Shown here piece by piece: positions 24,489-34,248 of a stretch of DNA of 64,000 nucleotides. Source of the stretch: Schaalia sp. ZJ405 (lineage in GTDB: Bacteria; Actinomycetota; Actinomycetes; Actinomycetales; Actinomycetaceae). A program made the position numbers and the translations under genes. Location: positions 2,170,001-2,234,000 of the forward strand of contig NZ_CP064952.1 of assembly GCF_011038885.2 (NCBI RefSeq). The letters run 5' to 3'. Every line of letters begins with the position of its first letter. Within the stretch, counting starts at the first letter, position 1. The notes beneath the pieces are model-generated. The model ran no database searches. It was given only the letters and a program-made list of their open reading frames with translations, and was not told the DNA's origin.

Positions 24489-27254
24489 ATGACAACCGCC
24501 TCGAAGAAGAAGCTCATCGAAGTCTCGATCCCTCTTGATGCCATTAATGAGGCGTCAGCGCGTGAGAAGTCGATTCGCCACGGACATCCATCGACACTCC
24601 ACCTGTACTGGTCCCGTAAACCGTTGTCGACTTCCCGAGCCGTGCTCTTTGCTCAGCTTGTTGACGACCCATCGTCGCGTCCCGAGGAGTTTCCAACGAC
24701 TGAAGATCAGGACCGGGAACGCGCCCGCCTGCACGACCTGATGAAGCGGATGGTCATCTGGGAAAACAGTAACGATCCCGTAATTCTCGCTGAGGCTCGC
24801 CGTGAGATCCTCAAGTCAACGGGCGAGACCGTACCGTCCGTCCTCGATCCCTTTACCGGAGGTGGGTCAATTCCGCTGGAAGCCCAACGTCTTGGCTTGC
24901 ACGCCGAAGGCAGTGATCTCAACCCCCTCGCGGTCCTTATTTCCAAGGCATTGATAGAGCTCCCCCCCCCCCTCGCAGGTAATGCACCAGTATTCCCTGA
25001 GTCAAAACTTCAGGGTGCCAACTGGCCGAAGGCAAGCGGCCTAGCCGAAGACATCCGTCGCTATGGCCGGTGGATGCGCGATGAGGCATACCGTCGCATC
25101 GGTCATCTCTACCCTACGGTCACAGACTCCAGCGGAACTGAACGCACAGTTATCGCGTGGAAATGGGCGCGTACAGTTATCAACCCAAACCCTGCGAACC
25201 CCATCGAAGTTCCTCTGGTCAGCTCGTGGTGGCTGAGCAAGAAGAAAGGCAAAGAAGCCTGGGTTGAAGCACAGGTCGTTAACGGCCAGATCCAATACAC
25301 CGTTCGCAACAACGCTGAAGGCCCCACAGGTGACGCAGAGGGCACAATCAATCGACGTGGAGCCGTCTCCATCGCCGATGGAACACCAATCCCTTTTACT
25401 TACATACGAAGTGAGGGAAAAGCTGGGCGTATGGGGGCTCACCTCATTGCGATCGTTGCTGAGGGAACTAGAGGCCGAGTGTACATTTCACCGAATAGTA
25501 CTCATTTCAACACCGCAGAGATTCTCCGTCCAACAGAAATTCCAGATAGCTCGCTGGCAAGAAATCCGCGCGATTTTAAGACCCCCAACTACGGACTCAC
25601 AACATTCGCTGATCTGTTCACTGATCGGCAGCTTGTTGCGTTGACAACGCTCAGTGATCTTGTGAGCGAAACCCGCGAGAAGATCTTCCATGATGCGCTA
25701 GCTGCGGGAATGTCCGCGGGTGAGCGTTTAGAGGACGGCGGTATCGGTGCTCACGCCTACGCCGACACCGTGGCCACTTACCTCGCCCTGGCGGTCAGTC
25801 GAACAACCGATTACTCATCTAACCTTTGTAGTTGGCACGCTGGCCGAGACACATTGAGAAATGTTTTTGGGCGACAGGCGATCCCTATGGTGTGGGACTT
25901 TGCCGAGACCAATCTCTTCTCCAGATCCTCTGGAAACTTCTACGGTCAGATCACATGGGTTGCAAAGGTCGTCGATAACCTCCCGGCCTCTCCTCGTGGC
26001 CTGGTCACCCAGGCGGATGCTGCAACCCGCGACTACAGCGACGTCGTTATCTCGACGGATCCGCCGTACTACGACAATATCGGATACTCGGATCTCTCCG
26101 ACTTCTTCTACGTCTGGCTACGCCGCTCTTTGCGAAATATCCTGCCGTCAACGGTCTCAACAATGCTCACACCTAAGGCTGAAGAACTGGTGGCCAACCC
26201 TTATCGTCACGACGGGAAGGACGGTGCCGCCGAATTCTTCATCGACGGCTTTAACTCCGTGTTCGCCCGCATCCGCGGCCAGGCGAACCGGGAGATTCCG
26301 ATGACGGTGTACTACGCATATAAGCAACAGGACACGCGAGACTCCGGTACAGCCTCAACGGGCTGGCATACCCTGCTTGATGGCCTCATCGCCGCGGGCT
26401 GGGAGGTTACCGCAACGTGGCCAATGCGTTCAGAATTGACAAACCGCATGCTTGCACGCGGAACAAACGCACTCGCCTCCTCAATCGTCCTAGCCTGCCG
26501 ACCCAGAAGTCAGGACGCGCGCATCATCTCGAAGAGTCAGTTCGTCTCCCAACTCAAATCTGAACTGCCTGAAGCACTACGTACAATGCTTCAGGGCAAT
26601 GTCCAGCCCGTCGACCTGGCTCAAGCAGCCATCGGTCCAGGAATCTCCGTGTTCTCACGATATTCACGGGTCCGTGACGCAGCTGGAAACACCATGAGCG
26701 TCAAAGATGCCCTGATGCTCATCAACCACACTCTCGACGAAGTCTTGGGCGAACAGGAAAGTGACTTTGACCCAGAGACTCGATTCGCCATCAAGTGGTA
26801 TCGGCAAAACGGCTGGTCCTCCGACAATTCCGGGCTAGCCGACCAGCTGGCGCGTTCGAGTGACACTAGCCTGGGCGCATTGGAACGCGGTGGCATCCTC
26901 GAGGCCGCCGCCGGGAAAACCCGTCTGCTGTCCCCCACAGAACTTAATGGCATGTGGCAGATCGAACGCGACGAACACGTGAGCATCTGGGAGGCCGTCA
27001 TCCGCCTCGCCGCCCTCCTCAAACATCACGGCACTGAAACTGTCGCTGAATTACTCCCCCGCGTCCGCCAGCGAGTCAGCGTAGACGCTGTGAAGGAACT
27101 GGGGTTCCTCCTGTTCCACGAAGCAGAAAAGAAGGGTGACGGAGAAGACGCCCTGCTGTTCAACTCGCTCATCAGCTCGTGGGGAGACCTCCAACGACAA
27201 TCCCACAGTTACTCGGCTGAATTCCCAGAAACCCAAAGCTCCCTAGAAATCTAA
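24489..27254 (+). CDS. DUF1156-type adenine-specific DNA methylase (defence system), phase-variable candidate
   Basis: 921 residues from ATG at 24489; the frame is open further up, but GGAGGAG and the family start MTTASKKKLIEVSIPLDAIN fix this start. Family features are REKSIRHGHPSTLHLYWSRK near the start, the SAM-binding motif VLDPFTGGGSIPLEAQRLG (about residues 117-135) and the catalytic motif TDPPYYDNIGYSDLSDFFYV (about 522). This D-P-P-Y type is typical of N6-adenine methylases of the DUF1156/COG1743 group. It should mark host DNA so the helicase/ATPase partners attack only foreign DNA. An 11-C run at 24962-24972 falls in codons about 158-162 (ELPPPLAG). Slippage by one base would truncate the protein early, and as read here the gene is ON. 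The DUF499-type gene follows after 140 bp. Confidence 0.85.
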   Translation: MTTASKKKLIEVSIPLDAINEASAREKSIRHGHPSTLHLYWSRKPLSTSRAVLFAQLVDDPSSRPEEFPTTEDQDRERARLHDLMKRMVIWENSNDPVILAEARREILKSTGETVPSVLDPFTGGGSIPLEAQRLGLHAEGSDLNPLAVLISKALIELPPPLAGNAPVFPESKLQGANWPKASGLAEDIRRYGRWMRDEAYRRIGHLYPTVTDSSGTERTVIAWKWARTVINPNPANPIEVPLVSSWWLSKKKGKEAWVEAQVVNGQIQYTVRNNAEGPTGDAEGTINRRGAVSIADGTPIPFTYIRSEGKAGRMGAHLIAIVAEGTRGRVYISPNSTHFNTAEILRPTEIPDSSLARNPRDFKTPNYGLTTFADLFTDRQLVALTTLSDLVSETREKIFHDALAAGMSAGERLEDGGIGAHAYADTVATYLALAVSRTTDYSSNLCSWHAGRDTLRNVFGRQAIPMVWDFAETNLFSRSSGNFYGQITWVAKVVDNLPASPRGLVTQADAATRDYSDVVISTDPPYYDNIGYSDLSDFFYVWLRRSLRNILPSTVSTMLTPKAEELVANPYRHDGKDGAAEFFIDGFNSVFARIRGQANREIPMTVYYAYKQQDTRDSGTASTGWHTLLDGLIAAGWEVTATWPMRSELTNRMLARGTNALASSIVLACRPRSQDARIISKSQFVSQLKSELPEALRTMLQGNVQPVDLAQAAIGPGISVFSRYSRVRDAAGNTMSVKDALMLINHTLDEVLGEQESDFDPETRFAIKWYRQNGWSSDNSGLADQLARSSDTSLGALERGGILEAAAGKTRLLSPTELNGMWQIERDEHVSIWEAVIRLAALLKHHGTETVAELLPRVRQRVSVDAVKELGFLLFHEAEKKGDGEDALLFNSLISSWGDLQRQSHSYSAEFPETQSSLEI
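24962..24972 (+). repeat. poly-C tract (11 C) inside the methylase gene
   Basis: Eleven consecutive cytosines within the coding sequence, about one sixth of the way into the gene. It is the longest homopolymer I found in the window. Such tracts are the classical basis of slipped-strand phase variation. Confidence 0.9.
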
Positions 27255-27320
27255 ACCTGCGGTCCCCCACCCCCAAGGTAGTGACGCCACCACGGGAACT
27301 GTCACCCGGGGAAAAGCGGA

Positions 27321-27335
27321 GTCGTCCTCGTTAAT
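27321..27335 (-). repeat. GACGAGGACGAG element, copy 5 (variant, methylase-ATPase gap)
   Basis: Minus strand ATTAACGAGGACGAC: one change (G to A) in the usual ATTGACGAGGACGA. It lies in the 140-bp gap before the DUF499-type gene. Confidence 0.5.
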
Positions 27336-27396
27336 CATCCACCGTCATCCAGAAAAGCTCACACAACAGCAAAGACCTGCACGTAAGGACAACATC

Positions 27397-30300
27397 GTGG
27401 CACTGAACAATCGCGAACGTATCGGCAAAGCGATCGATCTGTTAGCTGAGGGACTCTATGACCTCGTTGATGAGGTCATGACCGGATACAAAGGTGAGAA
27501 TTGGAACGAGGTGTGGGCGCAAGAGGATGCCTACCGCTACGGCATTGTGAAGAGCCATTCGAAGGACGATCCCCAGACCCTGCTCAAAGCCATACAGATC
27601 TTCGGAAAACAATTCAAGGACCACCTCAACCGGGTCCAGCAAGGATTTGCCACTGAACTGGTTGACGTGCGCAACAAGTGGGCGCACGGGGAACGGTTCA
27701 GCTCCGACGAAACACGCCGTGCACTGGACACCGCGAAACTCCTGCTACAGGCCGTCAATGCCACCGAGTCCGCCGAGACGGTACACAAAATGATCGAAGA
27801 CCTGCAACGAACGGTCTACGAAAAGCAAACCCAGGATCAGAAGAAGCAGGCGCGATTCTCATCGGATGTAACAACTGGACTGCCCGCGTGGCGTACCCTC
27901 ATCCGACCGCACGACGACGTTGCACGCGGAAACTTCACCGCCGCCGAGTTCGCCGCGAACCTCCACTCTGTCCACACCGGGGAATCTCTCTCAGCCGAGT
28001 ATTCCGACCCTGTTGAATTCTTCAACCGCACCTACCTGACCGAAGGACTCAGGGACCTACTTTCGCGTGCACTCCAACGACTCAATGGATCGATGAACGC
28101 CAGTCCCGTCATCAACCTACAAACAAACTTTGGCGGCGGTAAAACTCATTCGATGCTCGCGCTCTACCACCTCTTTAGTGGGATCCCTGCCGACGATCTC
28201 CCTGAAGAGATTGGAGAACTTGTCAGTGAAAATGGAAGTCCTGACCTCTCAACGCTTGGCGTACGCCGGGTGGCGCTAGTTGGCACATACCTCAAAGCCG
28301 GTGCACCCTCAATCAAAGAGGATGGAACAGCGGTCAATACGATCTGGGGAGAACTCGCGTGGCAGCTGGGCGGACGCGAAGCCTACGACATTATTGCTTC
28401 TTCCGATAAAAGCCGCATGAGCCCCGGCGAGGACCTCAAGACACTTCTCAAGAGATACGCCCCCGCACTGATCCTCATTGACGAATGGGTTGCGTACGCG
28501 CGAGACCTTGTTGGGAACGACGACGCGTGCGGAGGCACTTTCGACACCCAGTTCACGTTCGCGCAGCTGCTGACTGAGACCGTTGCCGAAATCCCCGGAG
28601 CGATGGTTGTCATCTCAATTCCTGCTTCCGACAGCGACGGCTCCGGAGGAAGCAACGATTTAGAAGTCGGCGGAAACAACGGTCGAAAGGCTTTGGAACG
28701 ATTACAGAACGTGACTCGACGCGTCGCCAATCAATGGCGCCCATCGTCCAAGGACGAATCCTTCGAGATCGTTCGGCGTCGTCTCTTCCAAACGCCAGAT
28801 GCCGACGCCATGCGCACCATATCGACTATTGCACGCACCTTCGTCGACCTCTACCGCAATAACACCAGCCTCTTCCCTTCCAGCGCCGCGACCCCGAACT
28901 CGGACTATGAGGCCCGAATCAAAGCCTCGTACCCACTCCACCCCGAATTGCTTGATCGGTTCTACGAGGATTGGTCAACGTTGGAACGGTTCCAACGGAC
29001 ACGCGGTGTTCTCAAACTTATGTCCGCAATCGTCCATGAGCTATGGGCATCCAACGACCAGTCACCGCTGATCATGCCGGCGACTGTGCCGTTGGCCGCA
29101 ACTTCAGTGAGTACCGACCTGACGCAGTACCTGGAAGACTCGTGGAAGGCCATCATCGACTCCGACGTTGACGGCCCCACGTCTACCCCATACTCCCTTG
29201 ACGCAACCCGACCGCACCTAGGGCACAGATCCATTGCCAAGCGCATCGCCCGGACAATCTTCATTGGTTCAGCGCCGAGAAGCGGGTCCGCACGTAAAGG
29301 CCTAGATAAGCAGTACGTATGGTTAGGGACGGCACTTCCCGGCGACACCCTTGCCGACTTTGGTGGCGCCCTGGAATTGCTCGCCCAGAACTCCACCTAT
29401 TTCTATGCCGATCAAGGCATGTACTGGTTCGACACCAAGCCATCACTCATGAAGACTGCTCGCGAACACGCTGATCGTCTCCGCGAAGACCCTGGCGTAG
29501 TGTGGAACGAAATCACTCAGCGGTTACAGAACGCTGAACGCCCGAACTCCGTTTTCGGACGTGTCCATATCGCGCCCCAAAGCTCCGCCGATGTCCCAGA
29601 TACCGACGAAGTTCGTCTGGTCATTGTTCCTCCCAAATTCGGCACGTCGAAGAAGGCCGGATCCCAATCAGGTGCACAAGAATGGGTTCGTGACTTCGTC
29701 GAAAACAAAGGCAGCGCCCCGCGCACACACCGTAACTCCCTGATCTTTGTGGCATCTGGAACTAGCGAATTAGAGACCCTTGAGGGTGCAACGCGGAACT
29801 ATCTTGCATGGAAGATGATTATCGAACGCGAGAAGTCCCTGAATCTGACGTCCCAGCAGCTGGAGGACGCGAAGAGTCAGCTGAAGCAGTACGGCCAGAG
29901 CATCACTGATAACATCCGCAACACCTTCATCTGGGCTCTCTATCCCACTCAACCGGATCCTCAAGATGCTTTCATCATCGACCAGATGCGGATCCCCGAC
30001 TCCGGCGGACACACCATCACGGACCGTGTGAGCACAGCGATGTGCAATCAAGAAGAAATCATCACAATCCTTGGTCCCGAAATGCTGGGACAAATCCTTC
30101 ATGAGCAGTTGGGTGCACTGTGGACCACTCAAGAGGAAATCAGCGTCAAATCCCTGTGGGATATCTTCACAAAGTATCCCTACATGCCCAGGTTGTCTAC
30201 GAGACAGGTCCTTGATCAGGCAATTCTTGGCGCCGCAGACAGGGTATTGATGTCCGGTGAGCAGTTTGCCATCGCGGGCGGTAAAAGCCCGGACACCAAG

Positions 30301-30828
30301 CGATACACCTCTCTGATCATCCCACCAGACGCGAACGCACAGATTCAAGTCAGCGACAACACACTACTGGTTGACTACGTCCGCGCCCAGCAACAGCATC
30401 TCGAAGATGAAAAGCGCCTCCAGGAACAGGGCTCCCAGCAGAGCACCGTGGAAATCAGTGGTCACGCTCAATCCAGCGGAAATGAACTTACTGGGTTCTC
30501 TGCGGATGATGACTATCTCGGGCGCGCTTCGACAACACTTGGGACAGCCTCCGGCCCTATCGGTATCACCCCCATGCCTATACCGGTGGAACAGCCGAAG
30601 ACACGTTTCTTTGGTACCGCATCAATCGACGGTACCCGGTTCGCGCGAAGCGCAGTTAGCATCTCTCAAGAAATCATTGACATACTGATTCGATTCGGTG
30701 ACTCTGTCACCGTCAAAATTGACATCGACGCGACAAAATCCGACGGTTTTAGCCAACACGAAATGCGAACGATCAAAGAAAATGCCACGACGTTGAAGTT
30801 CGAATTCTCTGAGTTCGAGGAGGAGTGA
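27397..30828 (+). CDS. Swt1-type HEPN plus DUF499-type ATPase (defence system)
   Basis: 1143 residues, GTG start (MALNNRERIGKAIDLLAEGL). Residues about 1-125 look like a Swt1-type HEPN domain (ending VDVRNKWAHGERFSSDETRR with the R-N-x-W/H core), often an RNase or adaptor in defence systems. Then comes a large DUF499/COG1483-type ATPase with P-loop NLQTNFGGGKTHSMLALYHL (about 243-251) and Walker B LILIDEWVAYARDL (about 357-370). NVTRRVANQWRPSSKDESFE and LQRTRGVL-like helices follow. The C-terminal 350 residues include a linker and a compact end (FFGTASIDGTRFARSAVSIS). The family is found with DUF1156 methylases and helicases in restriction-like anti-phage loci, as here. It probably senses or handles DNA-end or stalled-phage substrates; the exact activity is unknown. 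Confidence 0.82.
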   Translation: MALNNRERIGKAIDLLAEGLYDLVDEVMTGYKGENWNEVWAQEDAYRYGIVKSHSKDDPQTLLKAIQIFGKQFKDHLNRVQQGFATELVDVRNKWAHGERFSSDETRRALDTAKLLLQAVNATESAETVHKMIEDLQRTVYEKQTQDQKKQARFSSDVTTGLPAWRTLIRPHDDVARGNFTAAEFAANLHSVHTGESLSAEYSDPVEFFNRTYLTEGLRDLLSRALQRLNGSMNASPVINLQTNFGGGKTHSMLALYHLFSGIPADDLPEEIGELVSENGSPDLSTLGVRRVALVGTYLKAGAPSIKEDGTAVNTIWGELAWQLGGREAYDIIASSDKSRMSPGEDLKTLLKRYAPALILIDEWVAYARDLVGNDDACGGTFDTQFTFAQLLTETVAEIPGAMVVISIPASDSDGSGGSNDLEVGGNNGRKALERLQNVTRRVANQWRPSSKDESFEIVRRRLFQTPDADAMRTISTIARTFVDLYRNNTSLFPSSAATPNSDYEARIKASYPLHPELLDRFYEDWSTLERFQRTRGVLKLMSAIVHELWASNDQSPLIMPATVPLAATSVSTDLTQYLEDSWKAIIDSDVDGPTSTPYSLDATRPHLGHRSIAKRIARTIFIGSAPRSGSARKGLDKQYVWLGTALPGDTLADFGGALELLAQNSTYFYADQGMYWFDTKPSLMKTAREHADRLREDPGVVWNEITQRLQNAERPNSVFGRVHIAPQSSADVPDTDEVRLVIVPPKFGTSKKAGSQSGAQEWVRDFVENKGSAPRTHRNSLIFVASGTSELETLEGATRNYLAWKMIIEREKSLNLTSQQLEDAKSQLKQYGQSITDNIRNTFIWALYPTQPDPQDAFIIDQMRIPDSGGHTITDRVSTAMCNQEEIITILGPEMLGQILHEQLGALWTTQEEISVKSLWDIFTKYPYMPRLSTRQVLDQAILGAADRVLMSGEQFAIAGGKSPDTKRYTSLIIPPDANAQIQVSDNTLLVDYVRAQQQHLEDEKRLQEQGSQQSTVEISGHAQSSGNELTGFSADDDYLGRASTTLGTASGPIGITPMPIPVEQPKTRFFGTASIDGTRFARSAVSISQEIIDILIRFGDSVTVKIDIDATKSDGFSQHEMRTIKENATTLKFEFSEFEEE

Positions 30829-30914
30829 GGGGATGTGACCGCCGCCTGGTTGGTGGCGGCACACATTGGCAACGTGAATTGCAGGCCGACCGGGACCCCA
30901 GGATCCTTCTGACG

Positions 30915-31709
30915 CTATTCGAGAATCCCATCCAAATCACTCAACTCATCCTCAGCGCCCAAATCACTCAACTCATCTTCAACGCCCAAATCACTCAACT
31001 CATCTTCAACGCCGTTGATCTGATTATTTATATGCAACGGATCACCGAGGTTTCGCGGTTCGGGTCTTACGCAGACTCGTATGCCATCAATATGTTCATT
31101 CAAGCTATCACTGATCGTTGCCCACATCGGATCGAGCACGAAGTCAATCCCCTCACGACGTGCATGTTTTGCGGCAGGAACAAAATCACTATCACCTGAA
31201 ATCATGACAATCTGATTGACGATCCGATTCTTCGCGAGCGAAGCGATATCCAATCCAATACGCATATCAACCCCTTTTTGAGTGATATCCAGCGTAAAAT
31301 CACTCTCAGTAAGATCATCAACTCCAATAGTCTTACTGCAAAGCTTCTTCAAGGCAGAGGAAGATAATTGATATCCCTGCTGAGTTTCCAGTTCCTCACC
31401 TCGCCTAAGCGCAACCTTCCTCTTCTTTGTTAAAGCCCTTAAAAATTCAGTCATCCAGCTAAATTCGGGAGTCTTTGCCAGATTTATTTGCTTTTGCAGG
31501 AGAGGATGAAAGATAACTTTCTGAGAGGGTTCACAGTCGTAATAGAAGATTCGATACAAGCGTGAACTCGATCTCTTAATGTGCCTCCTACAATATTCCA
31601 GAAGTTCATCTGCGCGATCATGAGGAGATTTTTTACCAAACAATCGCTTCGCTCGACGACGATAAAAACCACCGTCAACAATAATTGCAGTTACCGTATC
31701 GTGCATCAT
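30915..31709 (-). CDS. NYN-domain (LabA/PIN-like) putative ribonuclease
   Basis: 264 residues from ATG at 31709, which has AAGGA upstream (an outer start at 31745 lacks one). The NYN fold is shown by VTAIIVDGGFYRRRAKRLFG (first Asp), the middle GVDMRIGLDIASLAKNRIVN (acidic residues) and VMISGDSDFVPAAKHARREG (last Asp pair). This is the acidic metal site of PIN-type RNases. The C-terminus has three 9-residue repeats VEDELSDLG. Composition is markedly A/T-rich, unlike the neighbours, suggesting separate acquisition. It converges on the DUF499-type gene (86 bp apart), so it is a neighbour of the defence operon, not part of its transcript. It may add RNA cleavage or tRNA targeting during infection; this is inference. 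Confidence 0.8.
   Translation of the reverse strand: MMHDTVTAIIVDGGFYRRRAKRLFGKKSPHDRADELLEYCRRHIKRSSSRLYRIFYYDCEPSQKVIFHPLLQKQINLAKTPEFSWMTEFLRALTKKRKVALRRGEELETQQGYQLSSSALKKLCSKTIGVDDLTESDFTLDITQKGVDMRIGLDIASLAKNRIVNQIVMISGDSDFVPAAKHARREGIDFVLDPMWATISDSLNEHIDGIRVCVRPEPRNLGDPLHINNQINGVEDELSDLGVEDELSDLGAEDELSDLDGILE
30930..31010 (-). repeat. 3 x 27-bp in-frame tandem repeat in the NYN gene
   Basis: Three almost identical 27-bp units encode V/A-EDELSDLG at the C-terminus. Unit number can change without frameshift. The repeat is acidic and probably a flexible tail or docking peptide. Confidence 0.9.
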
Positions 31710-31806
31710 TGCATTCCTTGAGAAGAACGCCCCTGTCATCGGCACTCTCCTGATCAGCGGAGGGTCAACGGCAGGGGCTGTTTACCTCATATTATCGAGG
31801 GAAACG

Positions 31807-32478
31807 ATGAGAGTCAACCGATACGCAGACAGAGTTTCCAGCCGATTCGGCACGTGTAAACCACAGCACCAGGTCACGGTGAAGATTCCCGCACTCGCTC
31901 AGGGCAAGAGCACGACAGTTTCCCTGGCTGGACTGACCTCAGCTCATGAGGGGACTTTCCCTCTCGGCGATCTCAAGCTGACCTATGACACCGCTACCGC
32001 CAACAATGGTGGATACGTCAATGGCAGCGACTCTGGCAACATCGTTCAGACGTACGAGGCCGCGCTTGCATTTGTTGAAAGCCCACGCTGGGACGACTCG
32101 TCCTCGACACCAGATAAATCCGTCACCATCCCGAACACAGGTGGGACTGTCAAAGACGGCACAACCATCGAGGTCGAAGGCCCAGGCACAGCCACGCTCA
32201 ACGAGGACGGCTCCATCACCGTCACACCAAAGGACAACGCCAAACCCGGCGACACGATTGTCGTGACAGTGAAAGACGGAAATGGCGAGGTGCTTGACAC
32301 CTTGACTGTGACCGTCGACCAGCCTGAGAAAGTTTCCGCTGGAAAACCTGAGAAGTCTTCCTCTGGAAAGAAGGGCAAGCTCGCAAAGACTGGTGCTGCT
32401 GTGGGAGGCATAGCTGTCATCGCTATGGCTTCGATGGCGGCAGGAACAGCGATCATGCGTCGTCGTCATGACGCCTGA
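31807..32478 (+). pseudogene. C-terminal fragment of an LPXTG-like surface protein
   Basis: 223 codons without a signal peptide. An Ig-like region (VTVKIPALAQGKSTTVSLAG and VTIPNTGGTVKDGTTIEVEG) leads to a Lys/Ser-rich wall-spanning stretch. The sorting signal is LAKTG, then GAAVGGIAVIAMASMAAGTA and RRRHDA. Without a secretion signal it cannot reach the wall, so it is the tail of a larger adhesin gene. A GAGGGA precedes the ATG at 31807, so a product could still be translated. The reading frame is open a little further upstream. Its last 93 bp and terminator are duplicated at 34249. Confidence 0.65.
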
Positions 32479-32575
32479 CATGGGCGCATGACTCGGTAGG
32501 CGCATCTACGGCGTTCGGTGGCACCCCGAATGGGTGTCCCCGAACGCCATCTTGTTTAACCCGATGATCCTGAAA
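32386..32575 (+). repeat. 190-bp direct repeat, left copy, abutting the IS1634-like element
   Basis: Runs from AAGACTGGTGC (surface-protein sorting signal) through the terminator to ATCCTGAAA and stops exactly where the left inverted repeat of the IS begins. The right copy is 34249-34438: same length, no gaps, four substitutions by my reading. Confidence 0.9.
32510..32548 (+). terminator. terminator of the surface-protein fragment
   Basis: The stem GGCGTTCGG...CCGAACGCC extends inward with GCACCC/GGGTGT pairing and is followed by ATCTTGTTT. The same hairpin recurs at 34373-34411 and 35733-35771 inside the repeats. Confidence 0.75.
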
Positions 32576-34248
32576 CCCGACTTACGACATGGGTGTGTGA
32601 TCGGGTTAACTTTTGATGTGTTGGTCTGGGGTTTTGGGTTTTGGGTGGTGGGTTTTTCCGCACTAAGGGGGGGTGGGTTGTAGTGTGATGTTTGTGAGTC
32701 CGTATATCCGTACTGTTACTACCGCTTCGGGTGCTACTGCTGTGCAGGTGGTGTTGGAGGAACACGCGGGTAGAAAGACGATGAAGCATATTGGTTCTGC
32801 TCATGACGATAGTGAGTTGGCACTGCTTAAAGCTCAGGCTCAGCGTTTTATTGATGGCGATCAGCTTGTGCTCGATTTAGGTCTGGGTGGAGAGTGGGAA
32901 GCTTCAGGTATTGGCTCGAAAGGATCATCCGCTGCCGGTGAGTTCGCAGAAGGCTGGGGTACTGCTGGAGTGTATTGATACCTGCTACCAGCGACTGGGT
33001 TTGGATGTTGTTACTGGAGGTGACCGGGTCTTTGCGGATTTGGTGCGTGCTCGTATCATTGCGCCGGGCTCGAAGTTGGACTCGATTGAAACGCTGGCTG
33101 AGGTTGGTGTGTCCTGTGTAAGTTATCGCACTATCCAGCGTCACTTGCCTCACTTTGCTACCGAGGCTTTTCGTGAGGTGTTAAGCCAGGCGTTGGCTTC
33201 TCATGCCAGCATTGGTGCGGGTAGTTTCATTTTGTACGACGTTACTACACTGTACTTTGAGACTGATACGCCCGATGAGTTGCGTAAGTCAGGGTTTTCT
33301 AAAGAACGTCGGGTTGAACCCCAAATCCTTGTTGGTCTGCTCACCGATGCCACTGGTTTTCCGCTGCATATTGGGGCTTACGAAGGAAATCAAGCTGAAA
33401 CGCGTACGATGCTGCCGATGATCCGGGCTTTTCAGGCTGCCTACAACATCGATCAGATCACTGTTGTTGCTGACGCGGGAATGTTTTCGGCTGAGAATAA
33501 AACTGCACTCGTTGAGGCTGGGTTGGACTACATACTCTCAACGAAGGTCTCCCGCATGCCTGAGGTTATTGCACAGTGGAAACGTGATCACCCCGGTACC
33601 GACTATCCCCACGGGCAAATATGGTCACAGTCTGCTATATTGACGGGCGTCAAGCCCTATCAGGTAAGCCGAACTCCATTATCCACTTTCACTACTCCTA
33701 CGACCGGGCCCGGCGAACGTTGCGCGGTATCGATGAGCAACTCGCCAAGGCTGCCCGTGCGGTAGAAGGCAAAGTAGCGATCAAACGTAATCGCTACGTC
33801 GATCTGAAAGCCCCAAGCAAGAAGATCAACTACGAATTGGCCGCTAAACATAGGGCTTTAGCTGGGATTAAAGGTTACGAAACAACACTGACATCGATGC
33901 CAGCACCGCAAGTGCTCGCTGCCTACCGGCATCTGCTCAACATTGAAAAGTCGTTCAGAATGTCCAAATCTGATCTTAAAGCCCGCCCGATCTACGCCCG
34001 CACCCAAGATTCAATCAACGCTCACCTCAACATCGTCATGGCCGCCCTAGCAATCAGCCAGATGATAGAAACAGCCACAGGTAAAAGCATTAAACGCGTC
34101 GTACGAACCCTCAAAAAGTACCGAACCTTCGAACTAACACTCAACACCACCACCATCCACGCCGCCACACCACTACCCCCAGACGTCCAACAACTCGTCA
34201 ACACCATCACCAACCCCAAAATTCCGCACTAAAATGTCGTAACTCGGG
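32576..34248 (+). mobile_element. IS1634-like (IS4-superfamily) element, decayed
   Basis: 1673 bp bounded by 15-bp inverted repeats CCCGA(C/G)TTACGACAT (32576-32590 and, inverted, 34234-34248; one mismatch). Inside is a transposase split by two frameshifts. The flanks are 190-bp direct repeats instead of the usual short duplications. IS1634 of Mycoplasma mycoides is known to make very long, variable target duplications, so the structure fits an insertion of that type followed by decay. Confidence 0.8.
32688..34232 (+). pseudogene. IS1634-family transposase, two frameshifts
   Basis: Three overlapping pieces read as one transposase. MFVSPYIRTVTTASGATAVQ with KHIGSAHDDSELALLKAQAQ (to about 32885) is the first. 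After a +1 shift comes RLGLDVVTGGDRVFADLVRA, FILYDVTTLYFETDTPDELR (first catalytic Asp) and ITVVADAGMFSAENKTALVE (second Asp). After a second shift near 33650, back to the original frame, come FHYSYDRARRTLRGIDEQLA and YRHLLNIEKSFRMSKSDLKA (catalytic Glu), ending RTFELTLNTTTI. All DDE residues survive but the frame is broken, so it is probably inactive. Sequencing error is a lesser possibility. Confidence 0.8.

Noticed and set aside
20117..30828. Calling the locus a canonical DISARM or BREX system
   Set aside because: No drmA, drmB, drmC, pglZ or brxC/brxL-like genes are present. Only the helicase and methylase types are shared.
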